A program made the position numbers and the translations under genes. Below the pieces are notes generated by a model. The model worked only from the letters and a program-made list of their open reading frames with translations, was not told where the DNA came from and searched no databases. Below are positions 48,971-57,514 of a stretch of 64,000 nt of DNA, one piece after another. Source of the stretch: Rhizobacter sp. Root1238 (GTDB lineage Bacteria > Pseudomonadota > Gammaproteobacteria > Burkholderiales > Burkholderiaceae_C); the NCBI RefSeq assembly GCF_001425825.1, contig NZ_LMDM01000010.1, forward strand, positions 53,813-117,812, read 5' to 3'. Every line of letters starts with the position of its first letter. Position 1 is the stretch's first letter.

Positions 48971-49540
48971 TCAGTCCTCGATGCCGCGCTGCGCCGGCAC
49001 GCCGGCCTGGTAGTGGTGCTTGACCAGCGTCATCTCGGTGACGGTGTCGGCCAGCGCGACCAGCTCGGCCGGCGCGCCGCGCCCGGTCAGCACGACGTGC
49101 ACGTGGGCCGGCCGTTCGCGCAGGCAGGCCAGCACCGCGTCGAGCGCCAGCCAGCCGTAGCGCAGCGGGTACATCACCTCGTCGAGCACGACCAGGAAAT
49201 GCTCGCCGGCGCGGATCGTCGCCTCGGCCCGCGCCCAGCCGTCCTTCGCGAGCTGCGCCGAATGCTCGAGGTCGCGGCTCTTCCAGCTGAAGCCGTCGCC
49301 CAGCCCCTCGATCGGCACGCCGAGCTGCTCGAACACCCGGTGCTCGCCGAAGCGGGCCGACGGCACCTTCATGAACTGGTAGATCTTCACCGCCTTGCCG
49401 CGGCCGTGGGCGCGCAGCGCGAGGCCGAAGGCCGCGGTGCTCTTGCCCTTGCCGTCGCCGGTGTGGACGATGACCAGGCCGCGGCGCTCGCCGTCGGGCT
49501 TGTCGCTGCGGCGTTCGGTGGGAGGGGCTTCAATCTGCAT
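48971..49540 (-). CDS. cobO: Corrinoid adenosyltransferase
   Basis: A 189-residue CobA/CobO/BtuR-type ATP:corrinoid adenosyltransferase, which attaches the upper adenosyl ligand. The P-loop is [14 protein letters not shown] (near 29-42), and [15 protein letters not shown] plus VLTGRGAP follow. The start [12 protein letters not shown] at 49540 has GGGA upstream; an ATG at 49609 would run through a repeat. It lies 7 bp before cbiB. Confidence 0.95.
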   Translation of the reverse strand: MQIEAPPTERRSDKPDGERRGLVIVHTGDGKGKSTAAFGLALRAHGRGKAVKIYQFMKVPSARFGEHRVFEQLGVPIEGLGDGFSWKSRDLEHSAQLAKDGWARAEATIRAGEHFLVVLDEVMYPLRYGWLALDAVLACLRERPAHVHVVLTGRGAPAELVALADTVTEMTLVKHHYQAGVPAQRGIED

Positions 49541-49575
49541 TTCAATGTCCCGCGGAAGGAAGGAACCACCCACGC

Positions 49576-49754
49576 CCGTTCGGGCTGAGCTTGTCGAAGC
49601 CCTGTCCACACAAACCGTTCGGGCTCAGCTTGTCAAAGCCCTCTGCACACAAACCGTTCGGGCTGAGCCTGTCGAAGCCTGCCCCTGGCACTTCGGCACG
49701 CCCAGCGCGAACGGAGGTATGCGAGCGGGGCTTCGACAAGCTCAGCCCGAACGG
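49576..49754. repeat. Cluster of four 27-bp repeats, three in tandem and one inverted
   Basis: Copies at 49576-49602, 49615-49641 and 49654-49680 share CCGTTCGGGCTGAGCTTGTC and recur with exact 39-bp period; the 12-bp spacers (TGTCCACACAAA, TCTGCACACAAA) are also alike. A fourth copy (49728-49754) is a perfect inverted match of the first. The 240-bp gap between btuD and cobO contains nothing else. The element is of a kind common between genes in Burkholderiales and other proteobacteria. Confidence 0.85.
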
Positions 49755-49779
49755 GGCCATGGGACTCATCGTCATGACA

Positions 49780-50538
49780 CTACAGGTTGGGCAAGGTCAG
49801 GAACCGCTCGCCGACGCGCTGCACCCGCACCGCGTGGTCGAACACCGATTCGAGCGCGGCATGCACACGCGGATCGTCGTGTGCGCCTTCGGCCGCAATG
49901 CGGCCATGCTGCATCACGACCAGCCGGTCGGCCTGCAGCGCGAGCGACAGGTCGTGCAGCACGCTGACCACCGTCTGCGTGCGCGCGAGGCGCTGGAACA
50001 GGCGCACCAGTGCCACCTGGTGCGGCGGGTCGAGGTGGGTGGTCGGTTCGTCGAGCAGCAGCACCGCCGCCTGCACCGCCAGCGCGCGGGCGATCAGCGC
50101 GCGCTGGCGCTCGCCGCCCGACAACTCGTGCAATTGCCGGTGCTGCCACGCCTGGCATTCGGTCGACGCCATCGCCGCATCGACGATCGCCTCGTCGGCC
50201 GGCCCCGGCGGCGTGAACAGGCCCAGGTGCGGCAGGCGGCCGAGGTGCACCACGTCGCGCACCGTCAGCTCGCCGCGGGCCTCGCCCTGCTGCGCCAGCC
50301 ACGCGAGGCGCTGGGCGCGTTCACGCGCAGGCCAGTCGGCCAGCGGCCGGCCTTGCAGGGTCACGCTGCCGGCGGCCAGCGGCTGCAAGCCGGCCAGCAC
50401 GCGCAACAGCGTCGACTTGCCGACGCCGTTCGGCCCGACGATCACCGTCCAACCCGGCTGCAGCGCGAGCGACAGGCCGTTCAGCACCGGCGTACCGCCG
50501 AGCGACACGCGCAGTTCCTCGCAGCTCAACGCGCTCAT
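49780..50538 (-). CDS. btuD: Cobalamin ABC transporter ATP-binding protein
   Basis: A 252-residue ABC ATPase of the FepC/BtuD family. Walker A GPNGVGKST (near 33), signature LSGGERQRALIARALA (near 138), Walker B AVLLLDEPTTHLD and the switch region VVSVLHDLSLAL are intact. It overlaps btuC by ATGA (50535-50538). The genomic setting with a cobalamin riboswitch and cob genes supports vitamin B12 as the cargo rather than iron siderophore. Confidence 0.93.
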   Translation of the reverse strand: MSALSCEELRVSLGGTPVLNGLSLALQPGWTVIVGPNGVGKSTLLRVLAGLQPLAAGSVTLQGRPLADWPARERAQRLAWLAQQGEARGELTVRDVVHLGRLPHLGLFTPPGPADEAIVDAAMASTECQAWQHRQLHELSGGERQRALIARALAVQAAVLLLDEPTTHLDPPHQVALVRLFQRLARTQTVVSVLHDLSLALQADRLVVMQHGRIAAEGAHDDPRVHAALESVFDHAVRVQRVGERFLTLPNL

Positions 50539-51554
50539 TCGATCCCCCGCCGGTGCAGCAGCCACAGCAGGTAGCCGCCGCCGAGCAGCGCGGTCAGCAC
50601 GCCGACCGGCAGCTCCTGCGGTGCGATCAGCAGCCGCGCCAGCACGTCGGCCGCCAGCAGCAGCGTGCCACCCACCAGCGCGCTGACGACCAGCAGGTAG
50701 CCCTGGGCCGACGGCGCGAAGCGCCGCACCAGGTGCGGCGCGACGAGGCCGACGAACGCGATCAGCCCGGACTGCGCGACCGCCAGCCCGGTGGCCAGCG
50801 CCAGCACGACCACCAGCACCAGTCGCAGCCGCGGCAGGTCGAGACCCAGGCTCAGCGCGCTGTCGATGCCGAGCGTCAGCGCATCGAGCGCGCGCGCCAG
50901 CCGCCACGCCAGCGGCACGCACACCAGCGCGCCGGCCCCGAGCAGCAGCACGCTGTCCCAGCCGAGGAACGAGGTGCTGCCAAGCATGAACCACTGCTTG
51001 CCACGCAGCGCATCCGGTGCGACCGTGGTGACGAGGTCGCTGGCCGCGCCAAGCACGACGCCAACCACCACGCCGGCCAGCAGCAGCCGCGTCGTGTGCT
51101 GCGCGCCGCGCGACAGCAGCAGCGTCAGCAGCACGCCGCCGAGCGCGCCGAGGAAGGCGCCGAGCACCAGCCCGGCGCGCGACAGCAGGTCCGCCGCCGA
51201 CAGGCTGATGTAGTGCCCCGCCAGCGCCTGCGCGGCCAGCCCGAGCACGACCGCGAGCGTCGCGCCCGACGCCGCGCCCAGCAGGTACGGATCGGCCAGC
51301 GGGTTGCGGAACAGCCCCTGCGCGACCGCACCGGCCAGCCCGAGCAACGCGCCGACCAGCCAGGCACCCAAGGTGCGCGGCGCGCGGATCTGGCCGACGA
51401 TCAACGACGCGTCCGGCCCCCACAGCGACGGCAGCGACCAGCCCTCGCTGCCGGACGCGAGGCCGGCGACGACCAGCAGCAGCGTCGACAGCAGCATCGC
51501 GGCGACCAGGCGCCGCCGCAGTCGGCGTGCAGGACCGATCACGTCAGCGTTCAC
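50535..51554 (-). CDS. btuC: Cobalamin ABC transporter permease
   Basis: A 339-residue FecCD/BtuC-family inner-membrane permease with about ten helices. Family motifs are IRAPRTLGAWLVGALLGLAG near 57, PLADPYLLGAASGATLAVV near 85 and GLVAPHLVRRFAP near 265. A GTG start at 51554 lies 1 bp after the btuF stop, suggesting coupling. Confidence 0.93.
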   Translation of the reverse strand: MNADVIGPARRLRRRLVAAMLLSTLLLVVAGLASGSEGWSLPSLWGPDASLIVGQIRAPRTLGAWLVGALLGLAGAVAQGLFRNPLADPYLLGAASGATLAVVLGLAAQALAGHYISLSAADLLSRAGLVLGAFLGALGGVLLTLLLSRGAQHTTRLLLAGVVVGVVLGAASDLVTTVAPDALRGKQWFMLGSTSFLGWDSVLLLGAGALVCVPLAWRLARALDALTLGIDSALSLGLDLPRLRLVLVVVLALATGLAVAQSGLIAFVGLVAPHLVRRFAPSAQGYLLVVSALVGGTLLLAADVLARLLIAPQELPVGVLTALLGGGYLLWLLHRRGIE

Positions 51555-51555
51555 G

Positions 51556-52443
51556 TCAGCGCGGCTCCGGGAGACCGGCGACGCAGCCGGCCAGTTGCAG
51601 CGCCGCCTCGCCCATGCGCGGCCCCGGGCGGATCAGCACCTCGTACGAGGCCGGGTCGAAGCCGCAGACGCGCCCGCGCTGCACCGCGCGCAACGCGCTC
51701 CAGCCCGGCCGCGCCGGCATCTCGCCGACGTTGCGCTGCGCGCCGATCAGGATGTCGGGCTGCGCCTTCAGCACGTACTCCGGGTTCAGCTTCGGGAACG
51801 GCCCGAGCTCGGGCGCGACGATGTTGCCGAGGCCGAGCCGCGTCAGCGTCTCGCCGATGAACGAGCTGCTGCCGGCGGCGTACGGCGACGCATCGACCTC
51901 GAAGTAGACCCGCTGCCCGCGCACCCGGGCCGGCACGCGCGCCGTGGCCTCGGCCATCTCTCGCTGGATGCGCGCCCACACCGGCGCGGCGCGCTCCGGC
52001 GTGCCGAGCAGCTGCGCGATCGTGCCCAGGCTGCGCTGCACATCGGCATGCGTCTTCGATTCGACGACGACGACGCGCACGCCGAGCTGTTCGAGCCGCT
52101 CGATGATGCGCGCCGCGGTGGCGGCGAGCACCACGTCGGGCTTCAGCGCGACGATGCGCTCGACCTGCGCATCGTCGATGCCGCCCAGCTTCGGCAGCGC
52201 CAGCACCTCGGCCGGCGAATTGGAATAGCGGTCGGTGCCGACCAGCCGCGCGCAGCCGCCGAGCGCGCAGACGCTCTCGGTCAGCGACGGCAGCAGGCTG
52301 ATCACGCGCTGCGGCGGCGCGGCCAGCGTCAGCGCGCGGCCGCGGTCGTCGGTCAGCGCGATCGGCGCGGCGGCCGCCGACAGACCGGCCAGCGCCGACA
52401 GCAGCACGGCAACGCCCCGTGCCAGCAATGCAGTCTTCGTCAT
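51556..52443 (-). CDS. btuF: Cobalamin-binding periplasmic protein
   Basis: A 295-residue type III periplasmic binding protein (BtuF/FhuD fold) with a signal peptide (about 1-26, ending ALAGLSAAAA). Family features are PPQRVISLLPSLTESVCALG near 43 and the GTPERAAPVWARIQ helix mid-chain. The start at 52443 overlaps the cobU stop (ATGA). It delivers cobalamin to BtuCD. Confidence 0.92.
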   Translation of the reverse strand: MTKTALLARGVAVLLSALAGLSAAAAPIALTDDRGRALTLAAPPQRVISLLPSLTESVCALGGCARLVGTDRYSNSPAEVLALPKLGGIDDAQVERIVALKPDVVLAATAARIIERLEQLGVRVVVVESKTHADVQRSLGTIAQLLGTPERAAPVWARIQREMAEATARVPARVRGQRVYFEVDASPYAAGSSSFIGETLTRLGLGNIVAPELGPFPKLNPEYVLKAQPDILIGAQRNVGEMPARPGWSALRAVQRGRVCGFDPASYEVLIRPGPRMGEAALQLAGCVAGLPEPR

Positions 52444-53003
52444 CGTGCGTCCGGCTTCACCGTCATCTCCAGCCCCGCCACCATCAGCGTCACGCGCGCG
52501 CAGTGCGCCGCCACCGCCTGGTGCAGGCGCCCCAGTTCGTCGACGAAGTGTCGCGCCTCGCGCGTCATCGGCGACAGGCCCAGCCCGATCTCGTTCGACA
52601 CCAGCACCACCGGGCCGGGCGCAGCATCGAGCGCGCGCAGCAGCGCTTGCGACGCCGCGTGCCAGCTCTCGGGCGCCGGGGCGACGCCGTGCATCGGCAT
52701 CAGCCAGTTGGTGGCCCACAGCGTCAGGCAGTCGATCACCAGCAGGCGCTGCCGCCCGCTGTGCTCGGCGACGGCCAGCGCCAGGTCGGTCGGCACCTCG
52801 TGCGTGCTCATCCGCGGCACGCGCTCGGCACGGTCGCGCCGGTGCTGCGCGATGCGCTCGCGCATCTCGCCATCGCCGGGCAGCGCGGTGGCGAGCAGCG
52901 CCGCCTCGTGCCCCGGCACCGCGAGCCACGCGATCGCACGCGACTCGGCGCAGCGCGACTTGCCGCTGCGCTGGCCGCCGAGGATCAGTTCATGGCTTGC
53001 CAT
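52440..53003 (-). CDS. cobU: Adenosylcobinamide kinase/guanylyltransferase
   Basis: A 187-residue bifunctional enzyme that phosphorylates adenosylcobinamide and transfers GMP to it. The P-loop is GGQRSGKSRCAE near 9-20, and the guanylylated histidine region is RIAQHRRDRAERVP near 50. VIDCLTLWATNWL and LVSNEIGLGLSP complete the family pattern. It lies 9 bp after btuB. Confidence 0.95.
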   Translation of the reverse strand: MASHELILGGQRSGKSRCAESRAIAWLAVPGHEAALLATALPGDGEMRERIAQHRRDRAERVPRMSTHEVPTDLALAVAEHSGRQRLLVIDCLTLWATNWLMPMHGVAPAPESWHAASQALLRALDAAPGPVVLVSNEIGLGLSPMTREARHFVDELGRLHQAVAAHCARVTLMVAGLEMTVKPDAR

Positions 53004-53012
53004 CGGACCCGA

Positions 53013-55022
53013 TCAGAACTGGAGGCGGATGGAGCCGGTGAACGCGCGGCCATCTTCCGGGTAGATCGAGCTGGTCTGGCCGCTCGCGTCGCAGCGGAAG
53101 GCCAGCGTGTAGTACTTCCCGTCGGTCGCGTTGGTCACGCCGAATGCGAACTCCAGCATCTGCCACTGGTACGCGTAGCGCAGGTCGAGCGTGGTGTGGG
53201 CCGGCATCGTGCAGGCGTTCGCGAAGTCCGGCGTCTGCGACGACACGTAGTTCACGCCGGCGTCGACCCGGTGCCCCGCGGCGAACGACCAGTCGCCGCG
53301 CAGCGCGAGCGTGGTCTTCGCGGTCAGCGGCACGTCCTTGCCGTCGTTGCGGCCCGCCGTGAAGCGGGCCTGGCGCTGCGCCGCGACGACGCGCACGTTG
53401 GCCGTGCTGCCCAGCGCCTGGGACAGCTCGGCCTCGACGCCCTGGCGACGCGTCGGCTCGAAGTTGATGTTGGAGCCGGTGAAGGTACTGCCCGGCTGCG
53501 GCTCGTTCGGGTCGTAGCCGATCTCGTCGGTGAGCTTGCTGCGGTAGGCACGTACTTCGGCACGCGTGCCGCCGGCCTGCCAGCGCAGGCCGAGTTCGAT
53601 GTCGCGCGACGTCTGCGGGCGCAGTTCGCGGACCGCGAAGCTGAACTCGTCGGCATTGGCGAGCCGGTAGCTGCGGCCGATGCGGCCATAGACCGAGGTC
53701 GAGGCCGACAGCGGCTGCAGCAGCCCCAGTTCCCACGCGCGCTCCGTGTCTTCGATCGCGAGCGGGCTGAAGCCGTCGTCCAGCGTCTTCTCGATGTGCT
53801 CGCTGCGGCCTCCGACGCTCACGCGCGTGCCACCCGCGAAGGTGTAGTCGTCCTTCGCGTACAGCGCGCGCGAGCTTTGCTCGGCGCGGCTGCCGAACGC
53901 GCCGTGCACGTCGCGCGCCCAGTCGCCACGGTCGAGACCGAACACCAGCGCATTGCTGCCGCCGGCCAGCGCCGCCGTGTGGCGCGCCCGCAGCGCGTAG
54001 GTGTTGGCATTGATGTCGTAGCTGTAGCTCGAGCTGCCGGTGGACTGGAGCGACTTGTCGCGCCACCCGGCGTCGACGCCGAGCCGCCAGTCGCCGAGCA
54101 CCGCATCGGCAAACAGGCCCTGGCGGCGGTTGCGAAGGCTGCCGTGGTCGTTCGGCCTGGTGGTCTGGCGCGGGTTGTCGTCGTACTGGGCCGCCGTCAG
54201 CGAGCCCGGCAGGCCGGTCTCGAGCGTGTCCCAGGTGGTCGACGCGCCGACGCGCACTGCGTCGGTCGCCTGCCATTGCAGCGCGGCCGAGGCACCTTCG
54301 TTCTCGGAGCGGAAATTGTCGCGGTGGTTGTCGCTCTCGCGGTGGTTGCCCGCGACGTCGAGCGACAGCGTGCCGAGCGCCAGCGTCGCGCCGCCACGCG
54401 TGTCGAGCAGCGCATGGCTGCCCATCGCGGCGTACGCCTGGCCGCCGTTGCGGCGTTGCACGCCCTTGCCGGCCTTGGTCGTGATGACGATCGCGCCGGC
54501 CGTGGCGCCTTCGCCGTACAGCACCGCGGCATTGCCGCGGATCACCTCGATGGTGTCGACCGAATCGATCGGGATGCCGGCCATCCGCGTGCCGCCGAGG
54601 TCGGCCTCGCTGATCTTGATGCCGTCGACAATCACCGCCTGGTTGTTGTCGGAGGTGGTGCCGAAGTTGCGCAGGTCGAGCGAATAGTCGCCGCCGCCAT
54701 AGAAGTCGAGCCGGCCGGGCACGCCCAGCAGCTTCATGATGGCCTCGTTGACCGTCGTGACACCGGCCTGGCGGATGTCGGCCGACGTGATCACGCTGAC
54801 GCCGAACGGCAGCTTCGACGCGTCTTCCGGAAAGCGCGTCGCGGTGACGATCACCGGTGCGAAGACGCTGGTGCCGTCGGCCGCGACGGCGGCGGTCTGC
54901 GCGCGCGCGGCGGGGGCGAGCACCGCCGACGCAAAGAGGGCGGCGCAGGCGCCGGCGAGCAGGCTCGGCGCGACAGGCGCGCGCAGCTGCGGGGTACGAG
55001 AATTCATCAGAGGAACTGCCAT
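53013..55022 (-). CDS. btuB: TonB-dependent vitamin B12 receptor
   Basis: A 669-residue outer-membrane receptor for cobalamin. A signal peptide (to about 41, APAARAQ) precedes a TonB box-like segment APVIVTATRF (near 55-64), a plug domain with IEVIRGNAAVLYGEGATAGA near 160, and a 22-strand barrel ending in Phe (SIRLQF). The start is 55022 or the internal ATG at 55007. It is the first gene after a cobalamin riboswitch, which supports the substrate assignment over siderophores. Confidence 0.92.
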   Translation of the reverse strand: MAVPLMNSRTPQLRAPVAPSLLAGACAALFASAVLAPAARAQTAAVAADGTSVFAPVIVTATRFPEDASKLPFGVSVITSADIRQAGVTTVNEAIMKLLGVPGRLDFYGGGDYSLDLRNFGTTSDNNQAVIVDGIKISEADLGGTRMAGIPIDSVDTIEVIRGNAAVLYGEGATAGAIVITTKAGKGVQRRNGGQAYAAMGSHALLDTRGGATLALGTLSLDVAGNHRESDNHRDNFRSENEGASAALQWQATDAVRVGASTTWDTLETGLPGSLTAAQYDDNPRQTTRPNDHGSLRNRRQGLFADAVLGDWRLGVDAGWRDKSLQSTGSSSYSYDINANTYALRARHTAALAGGSNALVFGLDRGDWARDVHGAFGSRAEQSSRALYAKDDYTFAGGTRVSVGGRSEHIEKTLDDGFSPLAIEDTERAWELGLLQPLSASTSVYGRIGRSYRLANADEFSFAVRELRPQTSRDIELGLRWQAGGTRAEVRAYRSKLTDEIGYDPNEPQPGSTFTGSNINFEPTRRQGVEAELSQALGSTANVRVVAAQRQARFTAGRNDGKDVPLTAKTTLALRGDWSFAAGHRVDAGVNYVSSQTPDFANACTMPAHTTLDLRYAYQWQMLEFAFGVTNATDGKYYTLAFRCDASGQTSSIYPEDGRAFTGSIRLQF

Positions 55023-55090
55023 CGATCAAGCCGTGCGCGCCAGCTTCCCCGCTGGTGCGCACCCATGGCGCCGCGCTTGCACGCGGCGCC
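55023..55090 (-). promoter_or_regulatory. Expression platform between riboswitch and btuB
   Basis: Two strong hairpins lie between the aptamer and the start codon: GGCGCCGCG/CGCGGCGCC (55067-55090, perfect 9-bp stem) and GTGCGC-a-CCAGC/GCTGG-c-GCGCAC (55032-55061). Neither is followed by a T-run, so control is more likely at translation start (or by Rho) than by an intrinsic terminator. Confidence 0.55.
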
Positions 55091-55097
55091 GCCCTGT

Positions 55098-55305
55098 TGG
55101 CCGGTATCCGGGCTGGCGGAACGACCCCCGCGACCTTCCCGGAGCGGCGACGCTCCAGTGGCAAATGCGCAGGGATTGAAGCCGATCGGCTTCGTCCGCT
55201 TACCGTTGCGGGGGCAGCGCAGGTGGGCCGTGCGACCGGGGCGGTCGAGCAACCTCTGCTTCCCGTTTAACTGTGCCGGCGTGAACACCGGCACGGGCAC
55301 CAACG
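55098..55305 (-). promoter_or_regulatory. Cobalamin riboswitch
   Basis: On the minus strand the conserved blocks of the adenosylcobalamin aptamer are in order: a 5' hairpin (55273-55293), GCTGCCCCCGCAACGGTAA (55200-55218), the B12 box GCCACTGG (55154-55162), GGGAAGGTCGCG and the closing GCCAGCCCGGATACCGGCC. It lies upstream of btuB and probably lowers expression of btuB and the following genes when cobalamin is abundant. Confidence 0.96.
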
Positions 55306-55372
55306 GGCGCGATTGTAAGCAGGCCTCGGCGCCCCCTCTACAATCGCCCCACACATCCACCATTGGTGCGCC

Positions 55373-55603
55373 ATGGCCAAGATCCACGAACTTGCAGAAC
55401 GCGTCGAGCGGCTGCTGCTGCGGCACGATGAACTGAAGCGCACCAACGCCTTGCTGGAACAACAACTCGCGACCGTCACGCATGAGCGCGACAACCTGCG
55501 CTCGCGGCTGAACGCGGCACGCGGCCGCATCGATGCGCTGCTCGAGCGCCTGCCGGCCGATCCGGCCGCGGTCGGTGCCGACACCGGAGGCCGCTCCAAA
55601 TGA
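55373..55603 (+). CDS. ZapB-like coiled-coil protein
   Basis: A 76-residue protein, almost wholly a coiled coil (about 5-60) with heptads rich in Leu, Glu and Arg, followed by a short disordered tail. Small coiled-coil proteins of this type (TIGR02449 family) precede zapA in many betaproteobacteria. A role in Z-ring organisation with ZapA is inferred from position and ZapB resemblance. It overlaps the zapA start by four bases. Confidence 0.83.
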   Translation: MAKIHELAERVERLLLRHDELKRTNALLEQQLATVTHERDNLRSRLNAARGRIDALLERLPADPAAVGADTGGRSK

Positions 55604-55944
55604 AGCAGATCGAAGTGACGATCATGGGGCAGAGCTACATCCTCGGCTGCCCGGAAGGCGGCGAATCGTCGCTGCTCGAGGCGGTCGGCAACGTCGACCG
55701 CGAAATGAGCGCGATCCGCGACGGCGGCCGCGTCAAGGCGCGCGAGCGGATCGCGGTGCTGGCTGCGCTGAACCTGGCCTATGCACTGGCCGAACGGCCC
55801 GCCGCGCCGAAGTCGTCGCCTGCTTCGGTCACGGTGTCGCCGGCGGCGTCGTCCGCACCGCCTTCAAGCGCCGATGACATCGACATAGACGCTTTGATCC
55901 ACCGTGTCGACCAAGCCCTTGGCGCCGACGGGCAATTGCTCTGA
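55600..55944 (+). CDS. zapA: Cell division protein ZapA
   Basis: A 114-residue FtsZ-associated protein that bundles protofilaments. The N-terminal MKQIEVTIMGQSYILGCPEG and the helix with ARERIAVLAALNLAYAL fit the family; a Ser/Ala/Pro-rich linker precedes the C-terminal helix. It overlaps the upstream coiled-coil gene (ATGA) and is followed by 6S RNA, the usual betaproteobacterial order. Confidence 0.94.
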   Translation: MKQIEVTIMGQSYILGCPEGGESSLLEAVGNVDREMSAIRDGGRVKARERIAVLAALNLAYALAERPAAPKSSPASVTVSPAASSAPPSSADDIDIDALIHRVDQALGADGQLL

Positions 55945-55985
55945 ACCGACACACTCGCGGCGAATGACGCGCGTAGAATTCTTCG

Positions 55986-56166
55986 GGTCCGTTGCGTTCG
56001 CGTGAGTTTTATATTTCCTTGAACCGATGCTCTTATGAGCAAGGGCTTGGAACATCGCCCGGTTGGTGTGATCGTCTCGCGTCAGATGAACCCGAAGCCC
56101 GGCTGACCTCGCCCACCTGAACTGCCTGGGTTCAGGAATGCGGCTCACGGTGCGTGACGGACACCT
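55986..56166 (+). ncRNA. ssrS: 6S RNA
   Basis: A ~180-nt regulatory RNA that mimics an open promoter and binds sigma-70 RNA polymerase. The closing stem pairs GTCCGTTGCG and CGTGAG (55987-56006) with CTCACG and CGTGACGGAC (56144-56162). The central bubble strands contain CGCCCGGTTGGTG and the CCTGAAC-TGCCTG-GGTTCAGG hairpin, matching known 6S RNAs. A -10 box TAGAAT (55974-55979) sets the start near 55986. A short T-run (TTATTTTTC) follows the 3' stem. Location after zapA is conserved. Confidence 0.92.
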
Positions 56167-56190
56167 TATTTTTCTTCCTGCTGCAGCACC

Positions 56191-56667
56191 ATGACCGAAC
56201 AGTTCTGGCTCATGAAGAGCGAGCCCGACGAGTGTTCGATCGACGACCTGGCTGCCGCGCCGAAGCAGCGCGTGCCGTGGGTCGGCGTGCGCAACTACCA
56301 GGCCCGCAACTTCATGCGCGACCAGATGCGCATCGGCGACGGCGTGCTGTTCTATCACTCGTCCTGCCCCGAGCCGGGCATCGCCGGGCTGGCGCGGGTG
56401 GCCGGCGAGCCCTCCGTTGACGCCACGCAATACGACGCGCAGAGCAAGTACTTCGACGCGAAGGCGACGGCCGACAAGCCGCGCTGGTGGCATGTCGACG
56501 TCGCGCTCGACCGCAAGACGCGGCTGCTGTCGCTGCGCGAGATGCGCGAATCGCCGGGGCTCGCATCGATGCTGGTGCTGAAGCCGGGCAACCGCTTGTC
56601 GATCACGCCGGTCACGCCCGACGAATGGCGGGCGGTGCTGAAGCAGCTCGATCGGGCCGGCCCATGA
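56191..56667 (+). CDS. EVE domain-containing protein
   Basis: A 158-residue EVE-domain protein (PUA-like fold, related to eukaryotic thymocyte nuclear protein 1). Features: FWLMKSEPDECSIDDL at the start, WVGVRNYQARNFMRDQM, VLFYHSSCPEPGIAGLA and KPRWWHVDV. EVE proteins bind modified bases or RNA in some systems; the role of this housekeeping-type member is unknown. It overlaps the following transporter gene by ATGA. Confidence 0.93.
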   Translation: MTEQFWLMKSEPDECSIDDLAAAPKQRVPWVGVRNYQARNFMRDQMRIGDGVLFYHSSCPEPGIAGLARVAGEPSVDATQYDAQSKYFDAKATADKPRWWHVDVALDRKTRLLSLREMRESPGLASMLVLKPGNRLSITPVTPDEWRAVLKQLDRAGP

Positions 56668-57488
56668 GCTTCGGCCTGGGCTGGCAACTCATCCTCGAAC
56701 TGCTGATCCTGGGTTCATTCACCGGCTTCCTGGCCGGGCTGCTGGGCGTCGGCGGCGGCGCGATGCTGGTGCCGTTCATGACGCTGCTGCTGACGTTGAA
56801 GGGCTTCCCCGAGGCCTACATCGTGAAGATGGCGGTCGCGACCTCGCTGACGACGATCTGCTTCACGTCGATCTCGTCGGTGCGCGCCCACCACCAGCGT
56901 GGCGGCGTGCGCTGGGACATCGTCAAGCTGCTGGCGCCGGGCATCGTGCTCGGTTCGCTGCTCGGCGCGCAGATCGCGAAGGCGCTGCCGGCCCACTGGC
57001 TGTTGCTGCTGTTCGCGGCGTTCATCGGCTTCTCGGCGACGCAGATGTTCCTCGACAAGAAACCGAAGCCGACGCGCCAGCTGCCGCGGGGCGCCGGCAT
57101 GTTCGGCGCGGGCGGCGTGATCGGTACGCTGTCGTCGCTGGTCGGCGCCGGCGGGGCCTTCGTGTCGGTGCCGTTCATGACCTGGTGCAACGTGCCGATC
57201 CGCACCGCGGTCGCGACCTCGGCCGCGCTGGGCTTTCCGATCGCGCTGGCCGGCACGGTCGGCTACGTCGTCGCCGGCTGGTCGCTGCACGACATGCCGC
57301 CGGGCACGCTGGGCTTCATCTACCTGCCGGCGCTGCTGGTGATCGCGGTCGCGAGCGTGACGACGGCACCGCTGGGCGCGCGCACCGCCCACCGGATCGA
57401 CACCACGAAGCTGAAGCGGGTGTTCGCGATCCTGCTGTACAGCCTGGCGAGCTACATGCTCTACAAGGGAATCAAGGGATTGGGCTGA
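56664..57488 (+). CDS. TSUP family sulfite exporter-like permease
   Basis: A 274-residue inner-membrane permease of the TauE/SafE family with about eight helices in two repeats, each marked by a Gly-rich motif: GLLGVGGGAMLVPFMTLL (near 23) and SLVGAGGAFVSVPFMTW (near 155). Members export sulfite, sulfonates or related organic anions; cargo here is unknown. The start at 56664 overlaps the EVE gene, suggesting co-expression. Confidence 0.9.
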   Translation: MSFGLGWQLILELLILGSFTGFLAGLLGVGGGAMLVPFMTLLLTLKGFPEAYIVKMAVATSLTTICFTSISSVRAHHQRGGVRWDIVKLLAPGIVLGSLLGAQIAKALPAHWLLLLFAAFIGFSATQMFLDKKPKPTRQLPRGAGMFGAGGVIGTLSSLVGAGGAFVSVPFMTWCNVPIRTAVATSAALGFPIALAGTVGYVVAGWSLHDMPPGTLGFIYLPALLVIAVASVTTAPLGARTAHRIDTTKLKRVFAILLYSLASYMLYKGIKGLG

Positions 57489-57514
57489 CCCGGATGCCCC
57501 TGCGGGATTCGTCC

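Noticed and set aside
49576-49680. CRISPR-like array
   Set aside because: There are only three copies, the 12-bp spacers are too short and nearly identical to each other, and no cas genes are present. It is a tandem dispersed repeat.
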